A DNA stretch of 24,698 nucleotides from CAYGAW01 sp964492135 (GCA_964492135.1 CAZBJW010000035.1:1-24698); one strand, 5' to 3'; positions 1-8,881 are shown, counted from the stretch's first letter. Numbers and translations are program-made. Notes: generated from the sequence alone by a model not told the origin.

Positions 1-33
1 GGGCTACCTATCTACTTGGAGGACGACGTATAG
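1..33 (+). CDS. 3' end of an upstream gene, possibly the substrate-binding lipoprotein of the importer (partial)
   Basis: The first reading frame is open from base 1 and ends in TAG at 31-33, giving the ten-residue tail GLPIYLEDDV. The next gene's GTG follows directly at 34, and its ribosome site GGAGGA (18-23) lies inside this tail, as expected for tightly packed operon genes. In BMP/NupN-type operons the lipoprotein gene usually comes just before the ATPase gene, so this could be its C-terminus. Ten residues cannot identify a family, so the function is inference only. Confidence 0.35.
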   Translation, partial: GLPIYLEDDV

Positions 34-1581
34 GTGGCTGAGACGAGCACCTTCGCAGTGCGCATGCAGGGTATCACGAAACGTTTCCCCGGTGTCGTGG
101 CCAACAATCACATCGACTTCGTGGTGCGGCGCGGCGAAATACACGCTCTGCTGGGAGAGAACGGGGCTGGCAAGACCACCTTGATGAAGATCTTGACCGG
201 CCTCTACCAACCTGATGAGGGCCAGATCTGGATAGATGATCGCCCGGTAGTGGTGCGGTCTCCCCGCGATGCCATAGAGCTGGGGATAGGCATGGTGCAC
301 CAGCATTTCATGCTGGTACAGTCGCACAGCGTGGCGGAAAACATCATCTTGGGCCTTCAGGAACCGCGCTTCGCTTTGCGCTTGGGTCGAGTGGAGAAGG
401 AGATAGAAGCACTGGCGGCGCGCTATGGGCTCCAGGTCGATCCCGGCGCGAAGATCTGGCAACTGTCCGTGGGGGAACAGCAGCGGGTAGAGATTCTGAA
501 GGCGCTGTACCGTGGAGCCCGCATTCTGGTGATGGACGAGCCCACCGCCGTGTTGACACCCCAGGAGGTCAAGGAGCTATTCAGCACCTTGCGCAGCATG
601 GCGGCGAAGGGGCACACCATCATCTTCATCAGTCACAAACTACGTGAGGTGATGTCCATCGCCGATCGCATCACTGTGCTGCGCCGAGGGGAGTTGGTAG
701 ATACGGTACTCACCAGCGACACCAGCAGGGAAGAGCTGGCCCAGATGATGGTCGGCCGGAAGGTCTTGTTCCGTGTTGGCAAGAAGGAATCTGAAGCGGG
801 CGAAGTGGTCTTGGAGATCGAGAGGCTGGGTGCTCTTGGCGACAAAGGACTGGAGGCACTGAGCGATGTCTCCTTGGTCGTGCGGCGTGGTGAGATACTG
901 GGTATCGCCGGCGTCGCTGGCAATGGGCAGCCCGAATTGGCGGAAACGATCGCCGGGCTTCGACCAGTGTCCAAGGGTCGTATCCTCCTGCAAGGGGTGG
1001 ACATCACCAATCGCTCACCACGAGAGGTGATAGACAAGGGAGTGGCCTACGTCCCGGAAGACAGGATGGGGGCGGGCCTGGTGATGAACCTCAGTGTCGC
1101 AGAGAACCTGATCTTGAAGAGCTACCGAGATCCCCCCGTTTGCAAGGGGTTCTTCCTCGATTCGGACGCCATCGCCGACCGGGCAGAGGAACTGGTGAGG
1201 GCCTACGATGTCATGACCCCTGGCATCCGAACGCGCACCAGATTGCTCTCCGGGGGCAATCTGCAGAAGCTCATCTTGGCTCGAGAGATGTCCTCGGATC
1301 CCGCTCTGATGGTGGCCGTCTATCCCACGCGTGGGTTGGATGTAGGAGCCACGGAGGCGGTGAGGCGCCTCCTATTGGAGCAGAGGGACGCCGGGGGCAG
1401 CATCCTTCTGATGTCCGAGGACCTGGACGAACTGCTAACCATGAGCGATCGTATTGCCGTATTATACGAAGGCCGGATCGTGGGTGTGGTGGACGCAGAT
1501 GAGGCAACGACGGAGCGGCTGGGTTTGATGATGGCTGGCAGCTTCGAGGGGGAGGTTGCAGGTGGAAGAGACGAGCGATAG
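34..1581 (+). CDS. ABC importer ATP-binding protein with two nucleotide-binding domains (nucleoside/BMP type, NupO/YufO-like)
   Basis: This cytoplasmic ATPase should energise uptake of nucleosides or a related sugar-containing substrate through the two permeases that follow. The 515 residues form two ABC domains. The first has Walker A GENGAGKTT (41-49), signature LSVGEQQ (144-150) and Walker B ILVMDEP (164-170). The second has a degenerate Walker A starting with GVAGNGQ near 293, signature LSGGNLQ, and a Walker B region reading VYPTRGLD without the usual Asp-Glu. This asymmetry is typical of the RbsA/NupO family, where the second site is impaired. The start is GTG with GGAGGA ten bases upstream. 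The 3' end overlaps the next gene by 20 nt. Family identity is secure; the substrate is inferred from the NupOPQ-like order. Confidence 0.93.
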   Translation: MAETSTFAVRMQGITKRFPGVVANNHIDFVVRRGEIHALLGENGAGKTTLMKILTGLYQPDEGQIWIDDRPVVVRSPRDAIELGIGMVHQHFMLVQSHSVAENIILGLQEPRFALRLGRVEKEIEALAARYGLQVDPGAKIWQLSVGEQQRVEILKALYRGARILVMDEPTAVLTPQEVKELFSTLRSMAAKGHTIIFISHKLREVMSIADRITVLRRGELVDTVLTSDTSREELAQMMVGRKVLFRVGKKESEAGEVVLEIERLGALGDKGLEALSDVSLVVRRGEILGIAGVAGNGQPELAETIAGLRPVSKGRILLQGVDITNRSPREVIDKGVAYVPEDRMGAGLVMNLSVAENLILKSYRDPPVCKGFFLDSDAIADRAEELVRAYDVMTPGIRTRTRLLSGGNLQKLILAREMSSDPALMVAVYPTRGLDVGATEAVRRLLLEQRDAGGSILLMSEDLDELLTMSDRIAVLYEGRIVGVVDADEATTERLGLMMAGSFEGEVAGGRDER

Positions 1582-2818
1582 GGCGTTGCCGGCGAGGCGG
1601 GGCTTCTCTGTAAGGCTCGAGCCAAGGCTGGAGGTCCCCCGCTGGCTGCCGTACGCTGTGCCGGTTGTCAGCCTGGTCATCGCCCTGCTTCTGGGCATGG
1701 TGCCGATGATCATCCAGGGCATCAATCCCCTGGAAGGTTATCGCGACATGGTGCTGCTGGCCTTCGGCAGTGCCTACGGCATTTCCGAGACCATAATGAA
1801 AGCGATCCCGTTGATGCTGGCGGGCCTCGGCGTGGCTCTGGCATTTCGCATGCTGCTGTGGAACATCGGGGCCGAGGGGCAGCTCTATATGGGTGCCTTC
1901 CTGGCCTGCCTCGTGGCCTATACGTGGCCCGGTGCCTCGGCTTGGGTCCTCCTCCCAACCATGATAGCTGGAGGTTTTCTGGGCGGAGCGCTGTGGGGAG
2001 CCATCCCAGGTGCGCTCAAGGCCTTCCTGGGCGTCAACGAGATCATCACCAGCTTGATGTTGAATTACATCGCCATACAGTGGATCAACTACCTGGTGGT
2101 GGGGCCTTGGCAGGATCCCACGAGCCTTGGATTCCCGCGTACAACCCGCCTTAGTCCCAGTGCCACTTTGCCCATCATCACCCAGGCTTGGTACTTGCCC
2201 ACGGTGGTGTTCTTGCTGGTAGGTGCAGTGGTGGTAGGCTACTGGATCGTGAGACGCCTGGACGATACGCGTGAACGACTCAAGCTGGGCCTTGGAGCTT
2301 TGCTGGTGGGCATTCTCTCACTGGGTACCATATACTTCCTCGACGGTCGCAGGGTGCACTTAGGCTTTGTGCTGAGCTTGGCTGCGGCCGCGATCTTCTC
2401 TGTCCTGCTGGCGCGCACGCGTTGGGGCTACGAAGTGCGGGTCATCGGCGAAAGCGCTCGGGCTGCGCGCTACGCAGGCATGAGTCTGAAGCGTAACATT
2501 GTGCTCGTGATGATGATCAGTGGTGGCATGGCCGGCTTGGCCGGAATGAGCGAAATAGCGGGCAATCTGCACCTGATGAAGCGTATGTTCTCGCCGGGCT
2601 ACGGCTACACGGCTATCATAGTGGCCTGGCTGGCTAAGCTGAACCCCTGGGGAGTGATTGTGGTCTCTTTGCTGCTGGCGGCCCTGTTTCGTGGTAGTGA
2701 TGCCATTCCGGGAGCCCCGAAGGCCTTGGGCTTGATGCTGCAAGCGGTGATCTTCTTCGTGCTCATCGGTGGTGAGGTGCTGATCCGCTATCGCATTCGA
2801 TTGGAGCGCAGCACATAG
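1562..2818 (+). CDS. ABC importer permease 1 (NupP/YufP-like, BPD_transp_2 family)
   Basis: This is a polytopic membrane permease of the branched-chain amino acid/ribose/nucleoside class, pairing with the next gene to form the channel. Hydrophobic segments run through most of its 418 residues, with family-typical stretches WNIGAEGQLYMG, NEIITSLMLNYIA and GESARAARYAGMS. I start it at GTG 1562 because GGAGG (1551-1555) lies six bases upstream; an in-frame TTG at 1556 directly abuts that site. It overlaps the ATPase gene, implying translational coupling. It is longer than the roughly 350 residues usual for the family. An additional stretch of about 60 residues (about 203-264), with two hydrophobic segments around a charged linker, lies before the conserved RTRWGYEVRVIGE segment. 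Confidence 0.92.
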   Translation: MEETSDRALPARRGFSVRLEPRLEVPRWLPYAVPVVSLVIALLLGMVPMIIQGINPLEGYRDMVLLAFGSAYGISETIMKAIPLMLAGLGVALAFRMLLWNIGAEGQLYMGAFLACLVAYTWPGASAWVLLPTMIAGGFLGGALWGAIPGALKAFLGVNEIITSLMLNYIAIQWINYLVVGPWQDPTSLGFPRTTRLSPSATLPIITQAWYLPTVVFLLVGAVVVGYWIVRRLDDTRERLKLGLGALLVGILSLGTIYFLDGRRVHLGFVLSLAAAAIFSVLLARTRWGYEVRVIGESARAARYAGMSLKRNIVLVMMISGGMAGLAGMSEIAGNLHLMKRMFSPGYGYTAIIVAWLAKLNPWGVIVVSLLLAALFRGSDAIPGAPKALGLMLQAVIFFVLIGGEVLIRYRIRLERST

Positions 2819-2837
2819 GGTAGGAAGCTAGAGCGAT

Positions 2838-3806
2838 ATGGGCGAAATCATCGTTTTCGTGACCATCATCTTGAGCGCGGGCATAGCTGCGGGCACCCCC
2901 ATCCTATACGGCGCGGTGGGAGAGATCTTCGCGGAACGCTCTGGGATCCTGAACCTTGGTGTGGAAGGGATGATGCTGATAGGTGCTCTTGCGGGCATCG
3001 TGGCCGGCTTGGGTACAGGGAACGTCTGGATGGGTGCCTTGGCGGCGATGGTGGCTGGTGGTGTGCTGAGCTTGATCCATGCCTTTATCTCCATCACTCT
3101 TCGCGGTGATCAGGTAGTGAGTGGTTTGGCACTAACCATCTTTGGCACAGGGTTGAGCGCCTTCCTCGGTTTCCCGTATGTCAATGTGCCGGCTCCCAAG
3201 TTCACTCCAGTATCCATACCTCTGCTGGAGCGCATCCCTTTTCTGGGGACGGTACTCTTCCAGCACGATGTGACGGTGTATGCCTGTTTTGTGTTGGTGC
3301 CGGTAGCGTGGTTCTGGATCAACAAGACGCGGCAGGGTCTACATCTGCGGGCAGTGGGGGAGAATCCGGCTGCGGCAGACGCTCTCGGGGTCAGTGTAGT
3401 TCGTACCCGTTACGCATACACCGTGGTAGGAGGGGTCCTGTGTGGGCTCGGAGGGGCAAGCCTCAGCTTGGCCTATACACCTGGCTGGATCGAGAATATG
3501 ACGGCCGGCTGGGGTTGGATTGCAGTGGGCTTGGTCATCTTCGCGGCGTGGGATCCCTGGCGGGCGGCCTTCGGTGCCTACCTCTTCGGCGCCATTAGTA
3601 GGGTGGTGTTCGACGTGCAGATGCTGCGCATAGCTGGTCTCCCCCGACTGGCCAAGATTCTGCTGTCGCCGGAATTCCTTCGCATGATGCCGTACGCCGT
3701 GGTGATCATCATCCTGATCCTGGCCTCACGGGAAGCAGTACGAAAGCGGATAGGCGCTCCGGCTGCCTTGGGCATTCCCTATACTCGAGAAGAAGCGGAG
3801 GCCTGA
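2838..3806 (+). CDS. ABC importer permease 2 (NupQ/YufQ-like, BPD_transp_2 family)
   Basis: This is the second integral-membrane subunit of the importer, 322 residues, the normal length for NupQ homologues. It shows family hallmarks: AERSGILNLGVEGMML near the N-terminus (about 32-47), GDQVVSGLALTIFGTGLS (about 90-107), and GENPAAADALGVSV in the cytoplasmic loop that contacts the ATPase. It starts 19 nt after permease 1 stops, so the genes are clearly one transcriptional unit. The ATG is preceded by an AGGAAG-like ribosome site at slightly long spacing. No further gene on this strand follows before the tRNA, so the operon ends here. Confidence 0.92.
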   Translation: MGEIIVFVTIILSAGIAAGTPILYGAVGEIFAERSGILNLGVEGMMLIGALAGIVAGLGTGNVWMGALAAMVAGGVLSLIHAFISITLRGDQVVSGLALTIFGTGLSAFLGFPYVNVPAPKFTPVSIPLLERIPFLGTVLFQHDVTVYACFVLVPVAWFWINKTRQGLHLRAVGENPAAADALGVSVVRTRYAYTVVGGVLCGLGGASLSLAYTPGWIENMTAGWGWIAVGLVIFAAWDPWRAAFGAYLFGAISRVVFDVQMLRIAGLPRLAKILLSPEFLRMMPYAVVIIILILASREAVRKRIGAPAALGIPYTREEAEA

Positions 3807-3899
3807 CGGCCGGCGAGGGCGCTGGGAAACGGCCGTGGGAGGGCCTCGGTTTGAAGAGGGTGCCACGAATCAGGCGAGACGTCCCCAAAGCATGTTCCG

Positions 3900-3919
3900 G
3901 AACCGGCCTCGGCCGGTTC
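3900..3919 (+). terminator. GC-rich perfect hairpin downstream of the importer operon
   Basis: GAACCGGCC and GGCCGGTTC are exact inverted repeats separated by TC, about an 8-bp stem with a 4-nt loop, lying 94 nt after the last importer gene. The following bases (TCTGGTTCCTGG) are only weakly T-rich, so this is a poor intrinsic terminator. It may instead stabilise the mRNA 3' end. The rest of 3807-4003 shows nothing recognisable. Confidence 0.35.
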
Positions 3920-4003
3920 TCTGGTTCCTGGCGGAGGACCTCGGTGTGGTGCCCCGGCTCTAGGTGGGTCTGACCTCGCAGCAAACGACGAGTTCGCTTT
4001 CGT

Positions 4004-4032
4004 TTGACAACAGGGGTGTTTGCTGGTAACAT
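4004..4032 (+). promoter_or_regulatory. Sigma-70 promoter for tRNA-Glu
   Basis: TTGACA (4004-4009) and TAACAT (4027-4032) are separated by exactly 17 bases. Transcription would begin near 4039, a few bases before the tRNA. The -35 matches consensus at six of six positions and the -10 at four of six. Confidence 0.7.
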
Positions 4033-4043
4033 AAGAAGAGTAC

Positions 4044-4116
4044 GGCGCATTCGTCTAGTGGCCTAGGATACTGCCCTCTCAAGGCGGAGACAGGGGTTCG
4101 ACTCCCCTATGCGCTA
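4044..4116 (+). tRNA. tRNA-Glu, anticodon CTC
   Basis: A full cloverleaf can be folded by eye. The acceptor stem GGCGCAT (4044-4050) pairs with ATGCGCT (4109-4115) with one terminal G-T, followed by discriminator A at 4116. The D-stem starts at 4053. The anticodon stem CTGCC/GGCGG encloses loop CTCTCAA with anticodon CTC at 4078-4080, which reads GAG codons. The T-stem AGGGG/CCCCT encloses TTCGACT. The bases TTCGTCTAGTGG in the D region are typical of bacterial tRNA-Glu. CCA is not encoded. A dedicated promoter lies directly upstream. Confidence 0.95.
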
Positions 4117-4313
4117 CCTCGATGTCCGCCATTCGATTGACGACGAATCTGCTCTTCGGCCCCCTGAGTGCACTCCAAGCCAGTGCAGTATCATGGCCAC
4201 AGCCGTGCGTTGGTGGAGTGCCGCACCAGGTGGTGATGCCTGTGACGAAGGCGGGTACTGCGGAGGCGTGCACCATAAGTTTGGGCAAGTGTGCGGGGAA
4301 GCACTCGCGCAAC
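4117..4313. other. Intergenic stretch between tRNA-Glu and the rpoC promoter
   Basis: I see no convincing gene here. A weak ATTCG/CGAAT hairpin just after the tRNA lacks a T-run. The remainder shows short open frames on both strands without ribosome sites or recognisable products. Confidence 0.5.
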
Positions 4314-4342
4314 TTGACATATAGGCATAATTGATATATAAT
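4314..4342 (+). promoter_or_regulatory. Perfect consensus sigma-70 promoter upstream of rpoC
   Basis: TTGACA (4314-4319), a 17-base spacer and TATAAT (4337-4342) match the consensus at all twelve positions, in an unusually AT-rich patch. Transcription should start near 4349, giving a leader of about 290 nt before rpoC. A second TTGACA at 4357-4362 has no matching -10. Confidence 0.85.
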
Positions 4343-4348
4343 AATTGT

Positions 4349-4642
4349 TTAGGCAGTTGACATAGCTACATTCAAGCGCCGGAATACCGAGTTGCCTAGC
4401 TCCCTGTTCGTACTTACCAGTGCACGTGGAAGGACTCTGTCTATAGGAGTGCGGTCAACGCAGTTCAATTCGCTGTTACTCTAGCTCACCAGAGTGTCTA
4501 GAGCGTGGCGATGCTGAAAACTCGGTTGCTCGGCCATGACATGGTGTCGGGTAGGGTGGCCGAGGTTTCTTGTTTTCTGATGAGAGGCAATCGGCAATTC
4601 CCATTCGTGCGCTCGCTCAACGGGACTTCAGCATAGGAGGGT
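4349..4642 (+). promoter_or_regulatory. Long 5' leader of rpoC with candidate attenuator hairpins
   Basis: The leader contains a CTCTAG/CTAGAG hairpin (4479-4503). It also contains CGGCCA (4531-4536) pairing with TGGCCG (4557-4562), with an inner GACA/TGTC stem, followed by a T-rich run (4566-4579). That is the layout of a weak intrinsic terminator inside the leader. AGGAGG (4635-4640) is the rpoC ribosome site. No open frame with a convincing start occurs here. The attenuator role is inferred from shape only. Confidence 0.4.
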
Positions 4643-7600
4643 ATGTTGGACATTAAGGACTTCAAAGCGTTGCGTGTGAGCTTGGCCTCCCCCGAGCAGA
4701 TTCTGTCTTGGTCACACGGCGAGGTCACCAAGCCAGAAACGATAAACTATCGGCGGCTCAGGCCTGAGAGAGACGGTCTGTTCTGCGAGGCGATCTTCGG
4801 TCCTACGAAAGACTGGCAGTGCTACTGCGGCAAGTACAAGAAAATCCGCCATAAAGGAATCGTCTGTGAGAAGTGCGGGGTCGAAGTCACGCGTTCGCGA
4901 GTCAGGCGGGAGCGCATGGGGCACATAGGACTGGCCTCGCCAGTGGCTCATGTCTGGTACACTCAAAGAGTCCCGAGCTACCTGGGCCTGCTTCTCAACA
5001 TCTCGCGGCGAAATCTGGATCGAGTGCTGTATTTTGCCCAGTACATGATCACTGAGATTGACAATGAGGCGCGCGCCAAGGTCTTGCGCAAGCTTGATGA
5101 GAAGCTGGCAAGCAACACTGAAGAGCTACAGCTTGCACTTCAGGAACGCATCGATGAGTTCAAACAAGAGATTGGGAAGAAGATAGAAAGACTGGAGAAA
5201 CGGGCCGAAAGCACCAGGGCCAAGTATGAGGGGCAGCTGGCCGAGGAGACCGACCGCATCATGAATCAGGCCAGTGCGGTCCAAACCAGGCTGAGCCGGG
5301 CTATGGGGAAGGTCATCCGAAAGGAAGTAGTGTTCGACGCCAATGGCGATGTCCTGGTTCCATCTGGTACCTTGGTGAAACGCGAGCATCTCACCCTTTT
5401 GAACAAAGCGGTACAGACCGAGATCGAGGAGATCGAGGGCGAGGTACGCGAGAAGCAGCAGGACGAGCTGGTCCCAATCGAGGCTGAGATCGACCAACTG
5501 CTCCATGAGCATGAGGAGCAGGTCAGCCGGCTCACCCGCGAGACAGATGAACAGATAGCCGCACTGAAGTCCGCCACGGAAGAGGAACGCAAAGAGATCA
5601 GGGCCATCAAGGTCATGCAGTTCCTCAACGAGACTCAGTATCGGGACTTGGAGGAGAAGTGGGGGCGCTTCTTCAGCGCCGAGATGGGAGGAGAGGCTCT
5701 ATATAAGGTCTGCAACAACCTGGATCTGGATGAGATGGCGGAGCAGCTGCGTCGCGAGGCCAAGGACAGCCGTTCCAAGCAGCGGCGCAAGAAGGCCACC
5801 AAGCGTCTGAGAGTTGTGGAATCTCTGCGCAAGTCTGGCAACCGGCCAGAGTGGATGATCGTCACTATCTTGCCGGTCATTCCTCCTGATCTGCGGCCGA
5901 TGGTGCAACTGGACGGAGGACGTTTCGCCACCAGTGATTTGAACGACCTGTACCGTCGCGTCATCAATCGCAACAACCGCCTCAAGAGGTTAGTGGAATT
6001 GGGAGCGCCAGACGTCATCGTGCGCAACGAGAAGCGGATGCTTCAAGAGGCGGTCGACTCTCTGATCGACAATAGCCGTCGGGGAAAGGCCGTGTCGTCG
6101 CGAGGCAGGAGAAAGCTCAAGTCGCTCTCTGATATGCTGAAGGGCAAGCATGGGCGCTTCCGGCGCAACCTGCTCGGAAAGCGCGTCGATTACTCTGGGC
6201 GATCGGTAATCGTGATAGGGCCCCATCTGAAACTTCACCAGTGCGGGCTGCCCAAGAGCATGGCTTTGGAGCTGTTCAAGCCTTTCGTGATGCATAAGCT
6301 TGTGGAGCATAGCTATGCGCACAATGTGAAGGGCACGAGGCGCATTATCGAGCAGATGCGTCCTGAGGTGTGGGAGGTGCTGGAGGAGGTGGTCAAGGAT
6401 CATCTTGTTCTCCTCAACAGGGCGCCCACGTTGCATCGGCTCGGTATCCAAGCCTTCGAACCTGTACTGGTGGAGGGTAATGCGATCCAAGTACACCCGC
6501 TGGTGTGCAGCGCCTTCAATGCTGACTTCGACGGAGACCAGATGGCCGTGCATGTGCCTCTCTCCGAGGCGGCAAGGAAAGAGGCCGAAGAGCTGATGCT
6601 GTCGAGTCGGAACCTGCTGCTGCCCGCCAACGGGAACCCGACTGTGAGCCCTACCAAGGACATGGTCTTGGGCTGCTACTATCTGACCGTCGAGCAGGAT
6701 GGCTGCAGGGGAGAAGGCAAGGCTTTCTCGGATCTGGATGAGGTGGCTCTGGCCTATGAGCTGGGTCAGGTGGATTTACATGCCAAGATCAAGCTACCGG
6801 CCAAGGTCCTGGTGACCAAGAGGAGGGTCACCAAGATCATCGACACGACTGTGGGCCGTGCGCTGTTCAACTCTGCCTTGCCCGAGGAGCTGCGCTACAG
6901 GGATGAGGTGATGGACAAGGGCAAGCTAAGGGAGTTGGTAGCGGAATGCTATCACAAGCTGGGCCGTGAAGAGACTGCGCTCATGGTCGACAGGATCAAA
7001 GATCTGGGCTTCAAGTACGCTACTCAGTCGGGTCTGACCATAGCCATTAGCGACATCACCATTCCGCAGGTGAAAGAGCGCATTCTCGAGCAGGTATCTG
7101 CGGAAGCAGAAAGCATCGAGCGCCAGTATCGCCGTGGGTTGATCACTGACAATGAGCAGTACGTCAAGAAGGTGGAGCTCTGGACTGAAGCTATGGATCA
7201 GGTCACTGAGGCTGTGGCAGAAGCCCTGGAGCCGCTCGGATCCATTCGGCTTATGGCCGCCTCGGGGGCAACGAAAGGTGGCTTCCAGCCTATCCGGCAG
7301 TTGGCTGGGATGCGTGGTCTGATGGCGGACCCAGCGGGGCGTATCATTGAGTTGCCCATTCGCTCCAATTTCCGAGAGGGCTTGAGCGCCCTGGAGTATT
7401 TCATCTCCACGCACGGGGCGCGCAAGGGACTGGCGGACACGGCCCTGCGCACGGCAGACGCCGGCTATCTGACACGCCGTCTGGTCGATGTTGCCCAGGA
7501 TTCCATCATCAATGCTGAGGACTGTGGGACCGAGCAGGGGATATGGGTGAGGGCCGATAGGGCGGCGCAGATTGGCGAGACGTTCGAGGAGCGCATCTGG

Positions 7601-8881
7601 GGGCGGGTCACCGCGACAGATATCCCAGACCCTGAAAGCGGTGAGGTCATCGTGCAGAAGGGAGAGATGGTCAGTCGGGCGGATGTCCCTGAATTGGAGC
7701 GAGCCGGCATACAACAGGCATACGTTCGCTCCCCGCTTACCTGCCAGCTGCGGCACGGTGTGTGCAGCAAGTGCTATGGGCGGGATTTGGCCCGGGACGG
7801 CTTCGTCAGACTGGGTGAGGCAGTAGGCATCATAGCTGCTCAATCGATAGGCGAGCCGGGGACCCAGCTCACGTTGCGCACGTTCCACACGGGAGGCGTG
7901 GTTGAGGGCGAGCACAGGGATATCACCCACGGATTGCCGCGCGTGCAGGAGCTCTTTGAGGCGCGCAGCCCGAAGGGGCAGGCCATCATATCCGATTTGG
8001 AAGGCATAGTGCAGATACTGCACGAAGACGGCATGCGGCGGATCGTAGTTACAGCGACGGATGTCTTCCGAGATGAGTACCCCATCAGGTATGGCTACAG
8101 GATCTTGGTTGAGGACGGCGACGAGATCGACAAAGGTGCTATCCTAGCCGAGCGAGGAAGCAAAGGCAGCCCCCGCTTCGAGCAGGTAGTAGCCGAGGGC
8201 TACGGCAGGGTGATCAGGGAAGACGACCACGACAACATCATCATCTATCGGGAGGAGGAGCTAAGGAGTGAGTATGAAGTCCCGTCCAATGCTCGCCTCC
8301 GGGTGAAGAACCTTCAGCAGGTTAATGCTGGACAGCAATTGACCGAAGGTCCGCTGAACCCCCATGAAGTACTGCGGATCCAGGGGCGAGAAGCTGTGCA
8401 GATCTACCTCCTGGAGGAGATACAAAGAGTTTATCGCTCTCAGGGCGTTAACATCAACGACAAGCACATCGAGATGATAGTTCGGCAGATGTTGAGCAAA
8501 GTCTCGATAACCTCGCCGGGCGACACCGATTTCCTATTGGGTGAGACTGTGGATCGTCTGGCATTCGAGGATGCAAACCACCAAGTGATGGAGCAGGGTG
8601 GTGCTCCGGCAACTGCTCGCCAGGTGCTGCTTGGTATCACGAAGGCAGCACTCAAGACTGAGAGTTTCCTGTCCGCTTCTTCGTTCCAGCACACCATAAA
8701 TGTCTTGGCCAAAGCGGCTATCGAGGGCAGCCGTGACGAACTGCGCGGTTTGAAGGAGAATGTCATTATCGGCAAACTGATCCCTGCAGGGACAGGTTTC
8801 CGAGCGCAGGAGGAGGCGGAGGAGATGGAGGGCGAGAAGGGCGGACAGGAGGAAATGCAGTCCGAGCTTGCAGCTAGCTGA
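4643..8881 (+). CDS. rpoC: DNA-directed RNA polymerase subunit beta'
   Basis: This is the largest catalytic subunit of RNA polymerase, 1412 residues. The N-terminal zinc finger uses C60, C62, C75 and C78. The active-site loop NADFDGD lies at 626-632 and its three aspartates bind the catalytic magnesium. The second zinc site uses C961, C1034, C1041 and C1044. The trigger-loop-region sequence IIAAQSIGEPGTQLTLRTFH follows. Between conserved regions, about residues 110-330 form a long, highly charged, mostly coiled-coil-like insertion. The C-terminus is Glu/Gly-rich. AGGAGG sits only two bases before the ATG, so the TTG codon right after it is an alternative start. No rpoB lies directly upstream; the gene instead has its own strong promoter and leader. 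Confidence 0.98.
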   Translation: MLDIKDFKALRVSLASPEQILSWSHGEVTKPETINYRRLRPERDGLFCEAIFGPTKDWQCYCGKYKKIRHKGIVCEKCGVEVTRSRVRRERMGHIGLASPVAHVWYTQRVPSYLGLLLNISRRNLDRVLYFAQYMITEIDNEARAKVLRKLDEKLASNTEELQLALQERIDEFKQEIGKKIERLEKRAESTRAKYEGQLAEETDRIMNQASAVQTRLSRAMGKVIRKEVVFDANGDVLVPSGTLVKREHLTLLNKAVQTEIEEIEGEVREKQQDELVPIEAEIDQLLHEHEEQVSRLTRETDEQIAALKSATEEERKEIRAIKVMQFLNETQYRDLEEKWGRFFSAEMGGEALYKVCNNLDLDEMAEQLRREAKDSRSKQRRKKATKRLRVVESLRKSGNRPEWMIVTILPVIPPDLRPMVQLDGGRFATSDLNDLYRRVINRNNRLKRLVELGAPDVIVRNEKRMLQEAVDSLIDNSRRGKAVSSRGRRKLKSLSDMLKGKHGRFRRNLLGKRVDYSGRSVIVIGPHLKLHQCGLPKSMALELFKPFVMHKLVEHSYAHNVKGTRRIIEQMRPEVWEVLEEVVKDHLVLLNRAPTLHRLGIQAFEPVLVEGNAIQVHPLVCSAFNADFDGDQMAVHVPLSEAARKEAEELMLSSRNLLLPANGNPTVSPTKDMVLGCYYLTVEQDGCRGEGKAFSDLDEVALAYELGQVDLHAKIKLPAKVLVTKRRVTKIIDTTVGRALFNSALPEELRYRDEVMDKGKLRELVAECYHKLGREETALMVDRIKDLGFKYATQSGLTIAISDITIPQVKERILEQVSAEAESIERQYRRGLITDNEQYVKKVELWTEAMDQVTEAVAEALEPLGSIRLMAASGATKGGFQPIRQLAGMRGLMADPAGRIIELPIRSNFREGLSALEYFISTHGARKGLADTALRTADAGYLTRRLVDVAQDSIINAEDCGTEQGIWVRADRAAQIGETFEERIWGRVTATDIPDPESGEVIVQKGEMVSRADVPELERAGIQQAYVRSPLTCQLRHGVCSKCYGRDLARDGFVRLGEAVGIIAAQSIGEPGTQLTLRTFHTGGVVEGEHRDITHGLPRVQELFEARSPKGQAIISDLEGIVQILHEDGMRRIVVTATDVFRDEYPIRYGYRILVEDGDEIDKGAILAERGSKGSPRFEQVVAEGYGRVIREDDHDNIIIYREEELRSEYEVPSNARLRVKNLQQVNAGQQLTEGPLNPHEVLRIQGREAVQIYLLEEIQRVYRSQGVNINDKHIEMIVRQMLSKVSITSPGDTDFLLGETVDRLAFEDANHQVMEQGGAPATARQVLLGITKAALKTESFLSASSFQHTINVLAKAAIEGSRDELRGLKENVIIGKLIPAGTGFRAQEEAEEMEGEKGGQEEMQSELAAS

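Noticed and set aside
4357..4362. Second TTGACA just after the rpoC promoter
   Set aside because: No acceptable -10 at 16-18 bases; the bases at 4380-4385 do not resemble TATAAT.
6926..8023. 365-residue antisense open frame within rpoC
   Set aside because: It lies entirely opposite highly conserved rpoC sequence and shows no recognisable family or start signal.
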